In this document: positions 9,852-20,900 of the stretch, one piece after another | How the letters are laid out: every line of letters begins with the position of its first letter | Position numbering within the stretch: the stretch's first letter is position 1 | DNA from: Blattamonas nauphoetae | Lineage: Eukaryota > Preaxostyla > Oxymonadida | NCBI GenBank assembly: GCA_033064195.1 | Contig: JARBJD010000002.1 | Coordinates: 124,001 to 188,000, forward strand | DNA length: 64,000 bases | Reading direction: 5' to 3' | Made by a program: the position numbers and the translations under genes | Notes under the pieces: generated by a model | Databases searched by the model: none | What the model was told of the DNA's origin: nothing | Seen by the model: only the letters and a program-made list of their open reading frames with translations

Positions 9852-10670
9852 ATGTTCAAGATCGTGCACCCAGATCTTGGTGGAGATAGTGCCGATGACA
9901 TCTCGTGGTTCCCTCTCTTCCTCCCCGAAGAATTCGTAATTCCAAAGCCAGCCAGTGCACTCTCCATCCCTCGAATAGCGAGAACATTCAGTCCATCCAC
10001 AGTTACCTCCTTTCCACGTGAAAATTCCACGCGTACAACTGATCGATCACAATCATTCACGCTAGCAAAGCCCCAACCGTCATCGTCCACTCTGATGGGT
10101 CGTCTTGCCACAGCTCGATCGAATGTGATGAAAGAAGCGGTGCAAACAAGAAGTGAAGATGAGAAACAGGCCAGAAAGGAACATTTGTGCGGAGAATGAA
10201 ACAAAATGGATTGTTCAGCCAAACAATCATCCAAAATCGTGGACGGCATGCAGCTGAGAATGACATGCAAATGACATCTATCGCAGCAATCGTGGAAATG
10301 GAGGCCAGCGGGTGGGTCGTCGTAGCGGGGAGTGACCATCTACTTACGTTTTTCAATCTCAACACATTCACAGAAACGGGTTGGATTATTGGATAGGATT
10401 TTGCTGTCAGCTGTGGAACGAGCATTCGAACGCAAAATTCGCCTGTCAAACGAGAGCTCCTGGTTTTCGGAACTGGAGAAGGATATATTGTTGTATTCGC
10501 GATAAACAACAATGTTCTTCATTCGCAACTCGATCACTCGACATCCACAGGTGTAGTGAACTATAAAACCGCTCTGGGCATTCGAGCCGATGCGTGTTGA
10601 TCTCAACGGACTGACCACAACGATCTCGCAAGTTCACTATCAGTCGGAATGGAAAGAGACGAAGCGGCAA
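9852..10670 (+). CDS. WD-repeat-like gene fragment, possibly WDR49/WDR64 type
   Basis: Exons on the plus strand read MFKIVHPDLGGDSADDIS, then a basic Ser-rich stretch. After a 32-nt intron they read EMEASGWVVVAGSDHLLT, then LLVFGTGEGYIVVFAINN, then RVDLNGLTTTISQVHYQS. The pairing of a hydrophobic strand with GSDHLL and of LLVFGTGEGYIVVF is typical of beta-propeller blades. The spacing recalls axonemal WDR49/WDR64-type proteins, in which a blade is followed by an ILxFGDxxGxV motif. The intron between the two blades has two possible solutions; a 69-nt one keeps frame. No C-terminal continuation was found beyond about 10.7 kb, where the frame is lost, so the gene may be broken. The opposite strand is also open over much of this DNA but reads less convincingly. 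Confidence 0.45.
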
Positions 10671-11332
10671 AGGCGTGAATGACTGTACAGAGGGAGATTG
10701 GCGATCAGAGACAGATGAAGACGAAGAACACAAGAAAGGTGACAAGTCACAGCAGGTGAGGAGGAATCGACCACTGCCAATTCTGGCTTGCTGAAGAAGA
10801 TGAGCGCGTTCGACCACATTTTGAGGTTCAACATCACTGTGCTCTCGTGAAAGTGAAAAAGGAAGGTTAAGAGAACAGGAAAGGTGAATCCGGACAAGTC
10901 GTTGCGGGAAAAGAATGCGCAGGACGAGTCGAACAGTCCGTGTTCGTCTCCTCTTGTAGGATGGAAGACCTGACAAATGGAGGTGGATGAGGATGTGGAG
11001 ATAGGAGGGGTATTGGTTGTGGGAGTGAAGAAGGTTCGAGTGTGGTGAGGAGAGATCAGACGAGGGCGAGTGTTGGTGGAGTAGACAGAGAGTTGGGAGT
11101 CGATGAATGCGACGCTTGTGTGGAAGAGGGAGGAATGGAGGAGAGAAAATGCATCATGATCTGTGGAGCAGGAGATGAGAGTGTGAAGAGAGTGGTGGTT
11201 GGAAGTGTGGGAGCGACTTGAGTGGGGATGGGACTGGTTGGGAATTGAGGAAGGAGGAGTGGTATTAGTGAGGACGAAACAGCGTTGAGCAGTTGATGCG
11301 TGATAGGCTCGCAGTCCAATTGTACACCCCAC
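10640..11332 (-). CDS. Hypothetical open frame, Ser/Thr-rich, doubtful
   Basis: An uninterrupted 230-codon frame starts MGCTIGLRAYHASTAQRC. It contains HTLISCSTDHDAFSLLHSS and a probable acceptor TTTGTCAG in front of VFHPTRGDEHGLFDSS. Composition (His, Ser, Thr, Pro rich) matches other real genes of this window, and the plus strand here is poorly open. No family is recognised and no splice-consistent end was found. It could be an exon of a larger gene or chance openness in pyrimidine-rich DNA. Confidence 0.25.
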   Translation of the reverse strand: MGCTIGLRAYHASTAQRCFVLTNTTPPSSIPNQSHPHSSRSHTSNHHSLHTLISCSTDHDAFSLLHSSLFHTSVAFIDSQLSVYSTNTRPRLISPHHTRTFFTPTTNTPPISTSSSTSICQVFHPTRGDEHGLFDSSCAFFSRNDLSGFTFPVLLTFLFHFHESTVMLNLKMWSNALIFFSKPELAVVDSSSPAVTCHLSCVLRLHLSLIANLPLYSHSRLCRFVSFHSD

Positions 11333-11465
11333 AGAATGACCCCCCGTCAGCCCAATCTCGTTCAGAGCGCACGCCTCTCTCCCAGTCCTCTCGCCCTCTT
11401 GCCCTCCCGCAAAGCCATTTCACACCACTCCATCTCCACTCACGCCAACGCCTTCCCTCCTCCGG

Positions 11466-12069
11466 TTGTTCAACCACCCAACACCAACAGCCCCTCGCCT
11501 CTCTCAATCCTCCGAAGCTAAGCCGGCGCCAGTTGTGAGGCCACCCAACATTGTTGTCATCCAATTCGGGCAGCATCTTCAAGCACACATCGACCACCTC
11601 AAGAGGCAGATCCTGATGGCTCAGGTTGAGTACAAGAACGTCCACAGGTCCCTCCGGAAAACAGCATCCATCGCAAACATGTCACAAAACCGATCGTACG
11701 CGAACACCTCAGTCACACACATCGTCACCTGGACAGACAATCAGCGACGAATCGTTCGATCCTCGGTTTGTGGAGCTCCAGTCGGGGTCGCCGCAACCGA
11801 CGGAAGACGATGAGAGCTCGTCCGACGATGGGGATGTCAACGAACACCTCATCTTCCGGCGAAGGACGGTCTCGATTGAAGACTTTGATGTGAAGAAGAA
11901 GATCAGTCGCGGGGCCTTCGGAAGGGTGTATCTCGTCAAGAAGAAGACAACAGGGGATCTCTACGCTTCAAGATCGCCTCCGGAAATGCAGGAAACGACG
12001 CACACGAGATTCCTTGAAAGATCCACAGAATCTATTCTACAGTCGTGTGACAATGTTGATATGTTCTGA
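11466..12069 (+). pseudogene. AGC-type protein kinase, N-lobe only (broken)
   Basis: Plus-strand frames give a helical region (HLQAHIDHLKRQILMAQVEY), an acidic linker (EDDESSSDDGDVNE), then IEDFDVKKKISRGAFGRVYL and KKKTTGDLYA. The latter are the start of a kinase domain with glycine loop SRGAFG. This wording is closest to the greatwall/MAST/RIM15 branch of AGC kinases (IEDFxIxKxISRGAFGxVxL). The two frames join if a 25-nt intron (11712-11736 region) is allowed. Directly after DLYA, where family members continue with the catalytic lysine strand, the frame is lost and a stop follows. No catalytic loop (HRDLK-like) or DFG is present downstream. The remaining catalytic domain is absent, so I call this a fragment. 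It ends tail-to-tail with the PAM2-like gene on the other strand. Confidence 0.6.
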
Positions 12070-12109
12070 GGAAAGTGCCGTAACACGACACGAGTGTGAT
12101 CGATGACTC

Positions 12110-13300
12110 ACTTGCGCGGGGGAAGTAGGGATTGTTCTGGTTGTGGTTGGGAGCAAAGGGCCTCTGGAAAGTGTTGATTTGCGATTGAGAGAATGACGTT
12201 TCGTTGCGGATGTATTCGAGGATGGTCGCGGCTGTTGATCCAATTCCATCATTCCCGCTTTTTGGAGAGGAAAATTGTTTTTGGGTTTGTGAGCTTGGAG
12301 AGGTTTGTGACGGTGGGACGAGAGTGGATGAATGGACGCCAAATGGCGGGTATTGCTGTTGTGGGTGGACAAACAAGGGCTGGGTGAGATCAATTGGATG
12401 GTTTGCTCGAGCATTTTGAGGTGAAATCTGAATCTTTGCCTGTTTCGGACGGCATGTTGGTGCTTTTGAGAATAGAGCTCCAGTCGGCGGATGAAGTGGC
12501 ACGGGAGGTGTACTTGTTGCGGGTGTCTCTGATGATGAGCCTGACATTTTCCAGCGAGGAACAAAGGCTTTACTCTTTGAATTCAGCTTTGGAACAGACA
12601 TTTGGTTCTGATTCTGTTCTTCTTCAGGAAATCCATTTGTTGGTGGTGATAAAATTGAAGAAAGTGAAGGAAACTGTTCTGAAGTCTGAGGATGTTCTGT
12701 TTTCGTTGTCAGATTCATCGAATTAGGACGGGGGATTGGCTGTGATGGTTGAGGAGCTGATGTGCCTGTAGTCGTTGAACTAATCCCTGAATACTGTAAA
12801 AAATACTGTCTAGGAGTCTGAGCACCTGGGGTGGGTGATTGTGAAATGTTTGAAAATGTGTCTTGAGTTCGCGGAGGTGAAACAAACAGAACAGTTTGTG
12901 GAGTGGCAGCAGGTGATGCTCCCGTCAGATCAGGAACAGGATTTCCAAAGTGCTGCGACATGAAGGTGGAAATATTGACGAGCGAATATCCCCTGTGAGC
13001 AGCGAAAGATGGTGATGGGGTGTAACCAGACGAGAAAAAGTTGGTATTGGGGCTTCCCATGGTAGTTTCTGGTGGAGATAGTGATATGTACTGAGGGGCA
13101 GCGACTGATGTGGCGAGCGTTGAAGATCCACTCGGATTGGCTGAGGTTGAGACATTTACTTGAATTTTTTGTTCGACCAAGGAAGACGATGTGTGTTCTT
13201 GTCCTGAGTGATCAATGGGACGTATTGGTGAAACAACTTGATTGTTTGAGTTGTTTGGTTGGATTTCATTGAATGCCGATGAGTTGCTGATTGATCAAAA
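12110..13300 (-). CDS. Low-complexity protein with PAM2-like motif, possibly eRF3-type N-terminus
   Basis: An exon of about 390 codons opens at acceptor TCAATCAG near 13294 (NSSAFNEIQPNNSNNQVV) and ends at a strong GTGAGT donor near 12110. It is rich in Ser, Pro, Gln, Thr and Asn and contains KLNSKSKAFVPRW. This fits the PAM2 consensus (LNxxAxxFVP), which binds the MLLE domain of poly(A)-binding protein. Such tails are found at the N-terminus of release factor eRF3, in ataxin-2 and in other PABP partners. The expected continuation after the donor, for example an eRF3 GTPase domain with GxxxxGKS, is not found: the DNA beyond belongs to the broken kinase. The first exon is uncertain (a candidate ATG lies at 13393-13395). 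The protein is therefore either short or truncated by rearrangement. Confidence 0.5.
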
Positions 13301-13457
13301 GGTGGCGAATTGATAGGTCGGGAAAATATGCTTGAAGCGCCGTCTTCGCTGTCTATCCCCTGATTTACAAACAGATATATTTTCCACGATTTCATTTTCG
13401 GAACATATCATCGAACGAATTGATGAGGCCCTTTGTTTTCATTCCAAAATCTCGTGA

Positions 13458-14595
13458 ATGTCTGGATTAATTGGTGCAGCAATCCTGACACGTGACGGAC
13501 GAAGTTTGTCATTTTAAGTGCGATATTGATTTCCTTATCGGTGCTCTTCAGCGATCCTCAAACATTCTTTTAACGATAACGATAAGCGATTTGACGGCCT
13601 TATCTCTTTCTTTACCCAAGAAATGCAAAAATCAACATTTTCAGAGACTCTTTTGCTCACATATGGTAGTGTTCATTTCATCCATAAGGTCATCGACTCC
13701 ACCGTTCTTTTCCTCGCCTCATCCACATCAAGCAATGTTCTCGCAGATTCTGATGTCCTACAAACTCTATCTCAACTTGTTTCATCATGTGTATGGTTCT
13801 GTATTATCGACCCTCATCTTCTCATTGTCCTCCACTATTCCAACTCACTCAGATTGGGTCAATCGCAGATGAAACTTCCATCACTGACAAATCATTTGAA
13901 ATTCTCTTTGCTTGGAATGAGGCTGTCGCATGCGGAATGTCCAACTTCTTGACTCTCGAAGAAATTGACTCATTCACAAAAATGCATTCACACGAAGAGG
14001 AACTTGAAGAAAAGAAAAGAAGAGTCTCTTATATTGTACTTCTGATTCCTCTTAGTTGAAAGAAAAGCAAGCTGCAGATATCAACTCTCGCAAGATCCGA
14101 GAATTGGAAGAACTCAATCGTGGTCCACGTGCATCCAACCCTATTGTCGGCGGGCTTACAACTGTTCTCGGTAGAATCACTGGTGACCGTAGCCAGGAAA
14201 AATCTCGTGGTCATATTGGACAAATGGGAACAATCCAGTTTGCTGTTCCAGTCTATCTTGTCATCGTGTTTTTTCTATTCAGACAACGAGATGATGCCAC
14301 TGCTGTTGGTGATAGCTACGCCCGAGAACGTGATCGAATTGGTGACTCAGGTGCTGACGATCCTTACGGTGGTTTTTCATCTGCCGATCATCACAACAAT
14401 CTCACACCACAAACACAAGCGCCAATCGAAGCAGAAATCAAACCAATTGAGCAAGAGCAGAAGTATGATGATACCAAACCCCTCCTTGAACATGATTTCC
14501 AAACGTCGACTCAAAAGCCGCAGCAAGGAAGAAAACGCATGCAATTGAAGTCTCGGACCAAGGCTGTGAATAATAATGATGATGATGATGAGTGA
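13458..14595 (+). CDS. ARCN1: Coatomer subunit delta (delta-COP), lacking the C-terminal mu-homology domain
   Basis: Exons at 13458-13503, 13552-13778, 13853-14023 and from 14056 on have consistent phases. The 14024-14055 intron is only 32 nt, and one further intron lies near 14232-14281. The start MSGLIGAAILTRDGR matches MVLLAAAVCTKAGK of human ARCN1. KSTFSETLLLTYGSVHFI and SFEILFAWNEAVACGM match the longin-domain landmarks HTFVETESVRYVYQP and CFDLIFAFDEIVALGY. TKMHSHEEE is also conserved, followed by the charged helix KEKQAADINSRKIREL and a linker ending RKRMQLKSRTK. Delta-COP is part of the F-subcomplex of COPI, which coats Golgi-to-ER vesicles. In the family the linker is followed by a mu-homology domain of about 240 residues. 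Here a stop follows NNNDDDDE at 14593-14595, and no such domain is seen in the next 700 bp. Confidence 0.8.
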
Positions 14596-14781
14596 TGTTT
14601 ATTGGACTCTTGATTTCATTTCACTTTTAGTTGTTCTCTTCCTTGTTATCCTGAAATTAATTAACTCAATTTGTTGTCTTCAAAGAATCATGATCATGAA
14701 AAAGATGTTCGAAATGGGATGGAAAATTATGAGTTGTTTGCGAATAAAAATGCAGATACATAGCAGGAGGCCGGTTTCAGA

Positions 14782-15163
14782 GGATGTAAACGGGAAAAAA
14801 ACGAGAGACAAGATGAACGTCAAGAATTGATTGAATATTCCAACTGAAGGTTTGAAAAGGGGAGAAGAAAGGAAAGGATGGTAAGAGAAAGTGAGCAAAT
14901 CGATTAAAACGAGAATACAAGCGAAGTACATTGACAGAGAGGATCTTGTCCATCAAAATTCTACATAAGAGGAGGATCCTCCCGCAAGGTTCAAAAAACT
15001 GTTAAAACAGAGGTGAACGAAAGAATGAAGGTGGAAAAACGAACAAAAACACATACCAAGTCATGGAGAGGAGGCGAAGATTTTGATGGCGAAAATTGGT
15101 GTGACTTTGAGCCAAAAACATCTGAAAGCACACAATCACCAGTTTCGCTCCATATTGAGTCCT
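14782..15163 (-). CDS. Possible two-exon fragment of an unrecognised gene
   Basis: After an acceptor (CTTCTTACAG near 15164) the minus strand reads DSIWSETGDCVLSDVFGS and then SPPLHDL up to a GTATGTG donor near 15055. After TTTTAACAG near 14991 it continues FFEPCGRILLLCRILMDK to a stop near 14780. Phases agree. A possible first exon with MSFMNELFLKTDR lies at about 15250 but does not join cleanly. No family was recognised. Evidence is codon-like openness plus splice sites only. Confidence 0.3.
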
Positions 15164-15349
15164 GTAAGAAGTGAGAGAAATTGTGATCTCAGTGAACAGT
15201 GACGATCACACCCACGATCCGTTTTTAGAAACAGTTCATTCATGAAGGACATTCTCATTCGATCTTTCGTTCTCTTTTAAAGGATTGTACTGATATCACC
15301 TTCTCCTTTCTTTCTTTATCATTGTTCGTCTTCTCTCCATTTCCGATAT

Positions 15350-15470
15350 TCATTCACCCTCCTCGAAAAAGGCATCCATTGCCTGCAAAACATCACCAGA
15401 TAAGAAAACAATGTTTGTCATTAACAAGAAACTGAACCAGTTGATCGAATTGTGGATCGTTGTTGCGAAC
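15350..15470 (-). CDS. 3' end of an unrecognised minus-strand gene
   Basis: Two exons joined in phase 0 (15426-15470 and 15350-15382, with intron GTTAATG...TTTGCAG) read RNNDPQFDQLVQFLAMDA and end FFEEGE before TGA. The wording is typical of a helical C-terminus. Upstream exons should lie between 15.5 and 15.9 kb, where the minus strand is open, but they overlap a better-looking plus-strand gene. I could not decide which parts belong to it. Confidence 0.35.
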
Positions 15471-15608
15471 TGAATGGACTCATCTCGTCTCAAGCTCCAA
15501 CACTCAATGAATCTGCCCCCGCACACCATATCTGCATCCGTCCTCTTGCCACTCACACGTGTTGGAACAAGTCGCAGAAGTGATACTGGTGACAAGACTA
15601 CCTTTTAG

Positions 15609-16170
15609 GACAACTACGATTCCGCAAACGAAAGTCTGGATTTTGAACTCAGCGTTAGAAATGGCCGCAGTGAGGAGGACTATATGGAAGAAGAAAAACA
15701 AAACAAGCCATCGGTCGACTTTGAGCGGATTCTGCGAGATATTCACGCGGGCACAACATCGAATCAATGTGAAGGCCTTGAAAGTGGAATTAAACAGATC
15801 AATACCCACCAGCACGACGGGTCGATCCCTCCCACATATCGCCGGGTTGTGGTACTTATTCACAACGGCAGTGTGAACGAAGGCATTCGCGACACAAACA
15901 TGATCGGCGCGGTTATCAAACGTTGTAGCCAATCAGACCAAATTCATCTTCCTCACAACTCACAACAAAGTGTTTCTCCACTTTGTACCTCGTTTCAGCC
16001 GCCAAGCAACGATCCATATTCAATATCTGTCCCATTTGTTGAGATGAGCGTCGAGTTCACGCGGCAGCTCGAAAACGGAAGAAAGCAAAGGAGGAAGCTC
16101 GGATTCGCGAAGCAGAGCGAAGAATGGAAGAAGTAGCATGGAATTACAGCCTGTGCGGACGGAAAGGTGA
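15609..16170 (+). CDS. Unrecognised charged, helical protein (partial exon structure)
   Basis: After acceptor CCTTTTAG the plus strand reads DNYDSANESLDFELSVRN, then an acidic stretch, SVDFERILRDIHAGTTSN and RRVVVLIHNGSVNEGIRD. Near 16.06 kb coding moves to another frame through an unresolved small intron and continues ARKRKKAKEEARIREAER and MEEVAWNYSLCGRK up to a GTGAGAGG donor near 16168. The helix and codon pattern make it a credible gene, but neither its start nor its following exons were found. The next 500 bp hold nothing recognisable. Function unknown. Confidence 0.4.
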
Positions 16171-16670
16171 GAGGCTGGTGGCGTGATGGATTTGGAGCAT
16201 CGTGTTGGGAGAGGTCAGTTGCGGGTGTCGGGGACAGTGTATGAGATAAGAAAGGGGTATGGTTCTCAGGCATGGCTTTATCCCGCGGTTATTCACAGTC
16301 ATAAGGACAAACAGCGCCTAATCGGGTGGCTGGGGTGTGATCAGCATGAACAAGAAAGTTGAGAGTGCCATCAGGACTAATGAACAAGCTGCTGAATAGT
16401 AAAGCTCCTCGCTACTTCCCGCGCTGAAGCTAAGAAGGCCAGAGAGGATGTCACAAATAGGCTGTTAAAGCTGAAGCCTTTTTACCACCCTTCTCCAGAT
16501 GGTTGAGTAGCAGTCGTCTTCTTTTTTTGAATAAATACAGGGATGGTTCAGCGATCTTCTCGACAGACCCATTGTGAAAGAGTTGAGCCAGAAAGGAAAT
16601 GATATCAGAGAATGTGTTATCAGTCAGTACATGCCTATTGTTGATACCCATCTCTTATGGCCTTAAACAA
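16171..16670. other. Stretch without a recognised gene
   Basis: About 500 bp. Frames on both strands are short and give no family match. It should contain the first exon of the HRD1-like gene and perhaps 3' exons of the preceding one, but I could not place them. Confidence 0.4.
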
Positions 16671-16673
16671 CAG

Positions 16674-17708
16674 CATTTCCTTTCCTTCATCTACTTCTTC
16701 ATCAACTCCACTTTTGGCTCTCTTGTATGAATTCCGTCATTATCATCGTTGTCATGATAGTATATGTATCTTTCTTTGGCTGCCTTTCTGGTTTCACTCG
16801 AATTTGTGGTCATTCGACTTTTCTATGGCAGGATGTCAGATCATGAAAATGGGGTTTGCTCTTGTCGTACAAAACCTCAATTTATCTCTTCTTATCGTCC
16901 TTTTTTCCTCTTTCTCTTACAGCTATGTTTAAATGCGGGAATCGACGCAATTTTCAATTTCACTTTCTACCTCCAAATGTTCGGATCCAGATTCTCCGTT
17001 CATTCCATATTCCCTCTTCTTATCGTCGTGTTTTCGACAATATCAAGTGCAATGGGCAAACATCGGATCTCTTTCTATTCGGCACAGGCTCACATGTCCT
17101 TCTTCTTTCACTTCAGACTCATCACAGCTCTCTTCACCACAACTCTCGCTGTCTATCTTCAATTTCGATATTATCTCATCACTTTCCTCTCAACTTCGGT
17201 CAGCAGATCATTCGCCCTTGCTGATTTGACACAATTACTCAGCATAATCAGCATTTTCAATTCTTACATCGTCGCTTTCCTGGAACATCACGACATGCCG
17301 AAACTCAGAAAACCATTGGCTATAATCATCAAGTTCTATGATACCCTAAGTCCTCTTGTTCCTAGTCTAATCTCTCTTGTATATGGCATCAGCTTCCAAC
17401 AAATCAATGTCGTCATCTTCGGAATCCTTCGTTTTCCCATGATATTCCGAAGAATTGAAGACGGAATCAAAGATCTACATCGAATGATTCGATATCGACT
17501 TCCTTCCGCAACTCAACAAGATATCGAACGATCTGGTGGCGTCTGTGTGATCTGTCGAGAAGAAATGACAGCAGGAAAGAAAGGAAAATGTGGGCACGTC
17601 TTCCATGCTGATTGTATTGATCAATGGATGATTCGTCAACCATTTTGCCCTATTTGCAAGCGTGGTTTGTTTGATGAGAGCGGGGATGAACATGAACAAA
17701 TTGGTTAG
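16674..17708 (+). CDS. HRD1/synoviolin-like RING-H2 E3 ubiquitin ligase (5' end not found)
   Basis: Exons join in phase 0: HFLSFIYFFINSTFGSL, then a 36-nt intron to YMYLSLAAFLVSLEFVVI, then GRMSDHENG, then a longer intron to LCLNAGIDAIFNFTFYLQ. The rest is open to the stop. About six hydrophobic segments are followed by LPSATQQDIERSGGVCVI and a RING-H2 finger: CVICREEM, CGHVFHADCIDQWM, CPICKRG. Order and wording follow HRD1/SYVN1, where human has LYPDATPEELQAMDNVCIICREEM. HRD1 sits in the ER membrane and ubiquitinates misfolded proteins for retrotranslocation (ERAD). The protein stops 19 residues after the last zinc ligand, so the proline-rich cytosolic tail of animal and fungal HRD1 is missing. 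The first transmembrane exon with the start codon was not located. Confidence 0.7.
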
Positions 17709-17910
17709 CCCAACGACCATGAAGCACCAGAACCTCCAAATTAAATGTGGTCTGATATCTGCTCCGTGGTAAGAAGTCTCTCCTATTGTTATTCCTCTGG
17801 GGTTCTTTGTACACAATCAGATTCAGACTTTTTTCTTCACATCAAATTCTGAATAAAATCAAAACATCTGGGTGAAGTGTTCGGAATGAAGAGACAAAAT
17901 CAGACGAAAA

Positions 17911-20900
17911 TTAATGAATAGAATCATCAGAAAGCTCAAGCGTATCATCGATTCTCTCTCCTCTCCGGCCAGAGACGTTTGGTCGTTTTCGCGACCGAAA
18001 AGAACTTGTTGAACTCAATTCATCTCCAAAAGCATGCAACAGGACATCATTCTTCGATTTCAGAGTTGATTCATAAGATGAAGACTGCTGCGATTCATCT
18101 TCGAGTGGATCATCAATCTTCTGTCCAAAAGTGAGCGCTACAGGCAATCTGAAACTTTGGACTGGTTCAGAGGCTTTTGGACTGGCCTGCGGGTGATTGG
18201 AGCGAGAAGGTTGAGATTGTGGAGGGTGTGTCGAGACTGGTGTGGGTTTGGGATGTGCCTTTGGTTTTGGGTGTGCGAGCATAGCTTGTGTGCGAGAGCT
18301 GGATGGGATTCTGATCTCTCCATCGCTCAATTCGGATGTAAAGTCAGTTGTGTCACGATCGGCTGTAGCGTCAAACACGTCTGAGCCTGATGGGTCCATC
18401 AAGTCCTGTTGAGGAATAAACTGAAGGAGAGGACGATGTAGATCACTTTGTGCTGGAAAAGTTGGCGTGTGAGATGGAGTTGAAAACTGCGGTGGCTGAA
18501 ATTGAGAGGTGGAAGGGAGTGCGTTGTTTGTTCCTGGGAAGGGAAGAGTTGATGGGTGAGTTGGCTGGGAGTTTTGAGGTTGTGGCAGAGCAGGGAAAGC
18601 CAACAGAGGAGCTGTGTCAGAAGTCATCATCGCTGGGTTTTGGGATTGTGATTGACGAGATGAAGGGGCATCAGCTGTTGGAAACGCCGTTCGTTTGTTC
18701 CTGTGACGATGGTTGCGCGACGGTTTGGTGGGAGTCGGAGAAGAAAATGACTGCAAATATGAAGTGGTTGAGTCGAGAGCACTTGTATCGCTGGACGAAT
18801 ATGTCGAAGAATACGAAGGCGTCAATGTTGATGTTGCTTCAAGTTCACCTGAGCGACTCCCCCGAGTTGTAGTGAACTCGGGCTGTTGGATTCCCGGCTT
18901 GAATTGGGCGGTGAAGTTGAACCCTTGCGTCTCCGCTGGTGTGACGAAAGTGGACTGAAATTGGCGGTGTGTTTCGGAAGGAGTGTATGACGAGGTGAAG
19001 GATGACGACGAATCCGTTCGTGTCATTGTTGAGCGTGACGTCTCCAATGTGGAAGAGTAAGCAGGATATTTCGTCGCTGATGATTCGTCGACTTGGAAGG
19101 AAAGTGAAGGGGATGATTTTGAGGGAGAGAACAGCATAGAGGATGGGACAGGGCTCGAGGGGGAGAGGATCTTGTCTAAGTATGCATGATGCTGACTGAA
19201 CTGTTCAATGTCATCGATTGTGGGAGATGTTAGAACACTGTAGGACTGAACATATGATGATTCTGTACTCTCGTCGGAACGGCGGTCTTGGTGTGGACGT
19301 GGATTGAACGCCGGAATCTCTGCCAATGTAAGCGAGAGAGGCCGACTGAAATCTTTTCTTCGGGGAGGCTTCTCGTCTCGTTGATTTTGGTTGTCTTGCC
19401 TCCATCTGTCCTCATCCCGACGCCGTCTTTCATCGTCGTCTCTTCTTCTCCGCTCCTCATCTTCTCTTCTTCTACGCTCATCCTCTTCTCTTCTTTTTCG
19501 TTCTTCATCCTCCCGTTTTCTTTCATCTTCTCTTCGCTGATCTTCACGTCTCTGTTCTTCTCTCCTTTGTTCCTCTTCTTGCCTCCTCTTCTCCTCTTCT
19601 CGTTGACGAGCTGATTCTTCTGCTAGCCTCTGCACTTCCCTTCTCAACCGCTCGGTGTCCTCGTTGTTTCGGCGTTCCCCATCGTCAGGGTTGTTTTGGC
19701 AGTTTCGGAGTATTTGTTCCCTCGTCTGTTTGTGCATCTCCACCAGTCGAGGGAGGATGGTGTCTTCGACTGGCATTACTCGGGCAGCATGCGAGAAGAG
19801 AGGTGCTTGAAATCTGTTCCCATCATCGAATGGGAGAACAGCGACTGGTTGTGGTTGGATCGAAGGAAGTGGAAGTTCAGAGACAGGCTCAGAAGCAGGA
19901 ATTCCAGATGGACGAGAGACGACCACTGCTGATGGGAACGAAATTGGATCCAGAGACTGTGCGGTGATGGTGCTCTTGAGTGAGTCAACCTCATCCTCTC
20001 TTTTCCGCTGCTTCGTCGGAGATTTCTGTCCAAATTTTGTTGTGACTCCCGTCCCATGTTTTCGTTCCAACTCGGCCTGTTTCCGTTTGAATTGTCTCAA
20101 TTTGAGCTGATGCTGAAAGTCAGCCTCCTCGTCACTTCCTGTGTCGTCTTCATCGTCTTCACTCAACCGTGTTGGCTGTTCTTTCTTCCGTTTCTTGGCT
20201 TCCTCTTCTTCTTCGAGTCTTCTTCGCCTTTGCCGTTCTTCCTCTTCAAGACGCCTCTGATTCTGCTCCTGTTTTCGGATCAGCTCGGCGAGTCGGCGCT
20301 CTTCTGCCGCGACTCGCTCCATTTCTTCCTCCAACTTCCGTTTCTGCTCTCTTTCTTCATCTTCGAGACGCCATCGTCGCTTTTGTTCCTCATTTCGTCT
20401 TCGAGCTGCTTCTTCTCGCTGTTCTTCCAGTTCTCTCTCCCATCTCCTCTGTTCTTCTTCGAACTTCCTTTCTTGTTCCATTCGTTTCTTTCGTTGGGCG
20501 TCTCTCTGTTTAGCCTCCATCTGTCGAATGAGTTCATCAGTCTCCGAGTCTTCATCATCCTCCGATTGCTTCCTTTTCTCTGCCTTCCTCTTTCGAGATT
20601 CCTCTTCTTCGATTTTCCTCTGTCGACGCCGTTCATCATCCTCAAGACGCCATTGTCGCTCCTGTTCCTCTCTCTGCTTTCGAATTGCTTCCTGTAGTTC
20701 CTCTTCTCGAGCCTTCTCTCGCTTTCTTTGTTCTTCTTCTCGAGCCCTCTCTCGCTTTCGTTGTTCCTCCTCTTCCAGCTTCTTTTCTTCTTTCAATTTG
20801 TTCTGCTGTTGGATTTCTTTTCGAGTGGCCATCAATTGACGATACATTTCCTGGTATTTCTTGTGCAATTCGTCTTCCTTTTCTTTTTGTTCAAGAGTGA

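Noticed and set aside
14560-14595. Possible alternative genetic code, with the delta-COP stop read through
   Set aside because: TGA, TAA and TAG all end recognisable genes at the expected places here, for example SerRS (TAA), HRD1 (TAG) and VPS35L (TGA).
15504-15932. Minus-strand frame starting MATTFDNRADHVCV
   Set aside because: It overlaps a charged plus-strand exon with better splice borders. Its hydrophobic block is the antisense of a Glu-rich helix.
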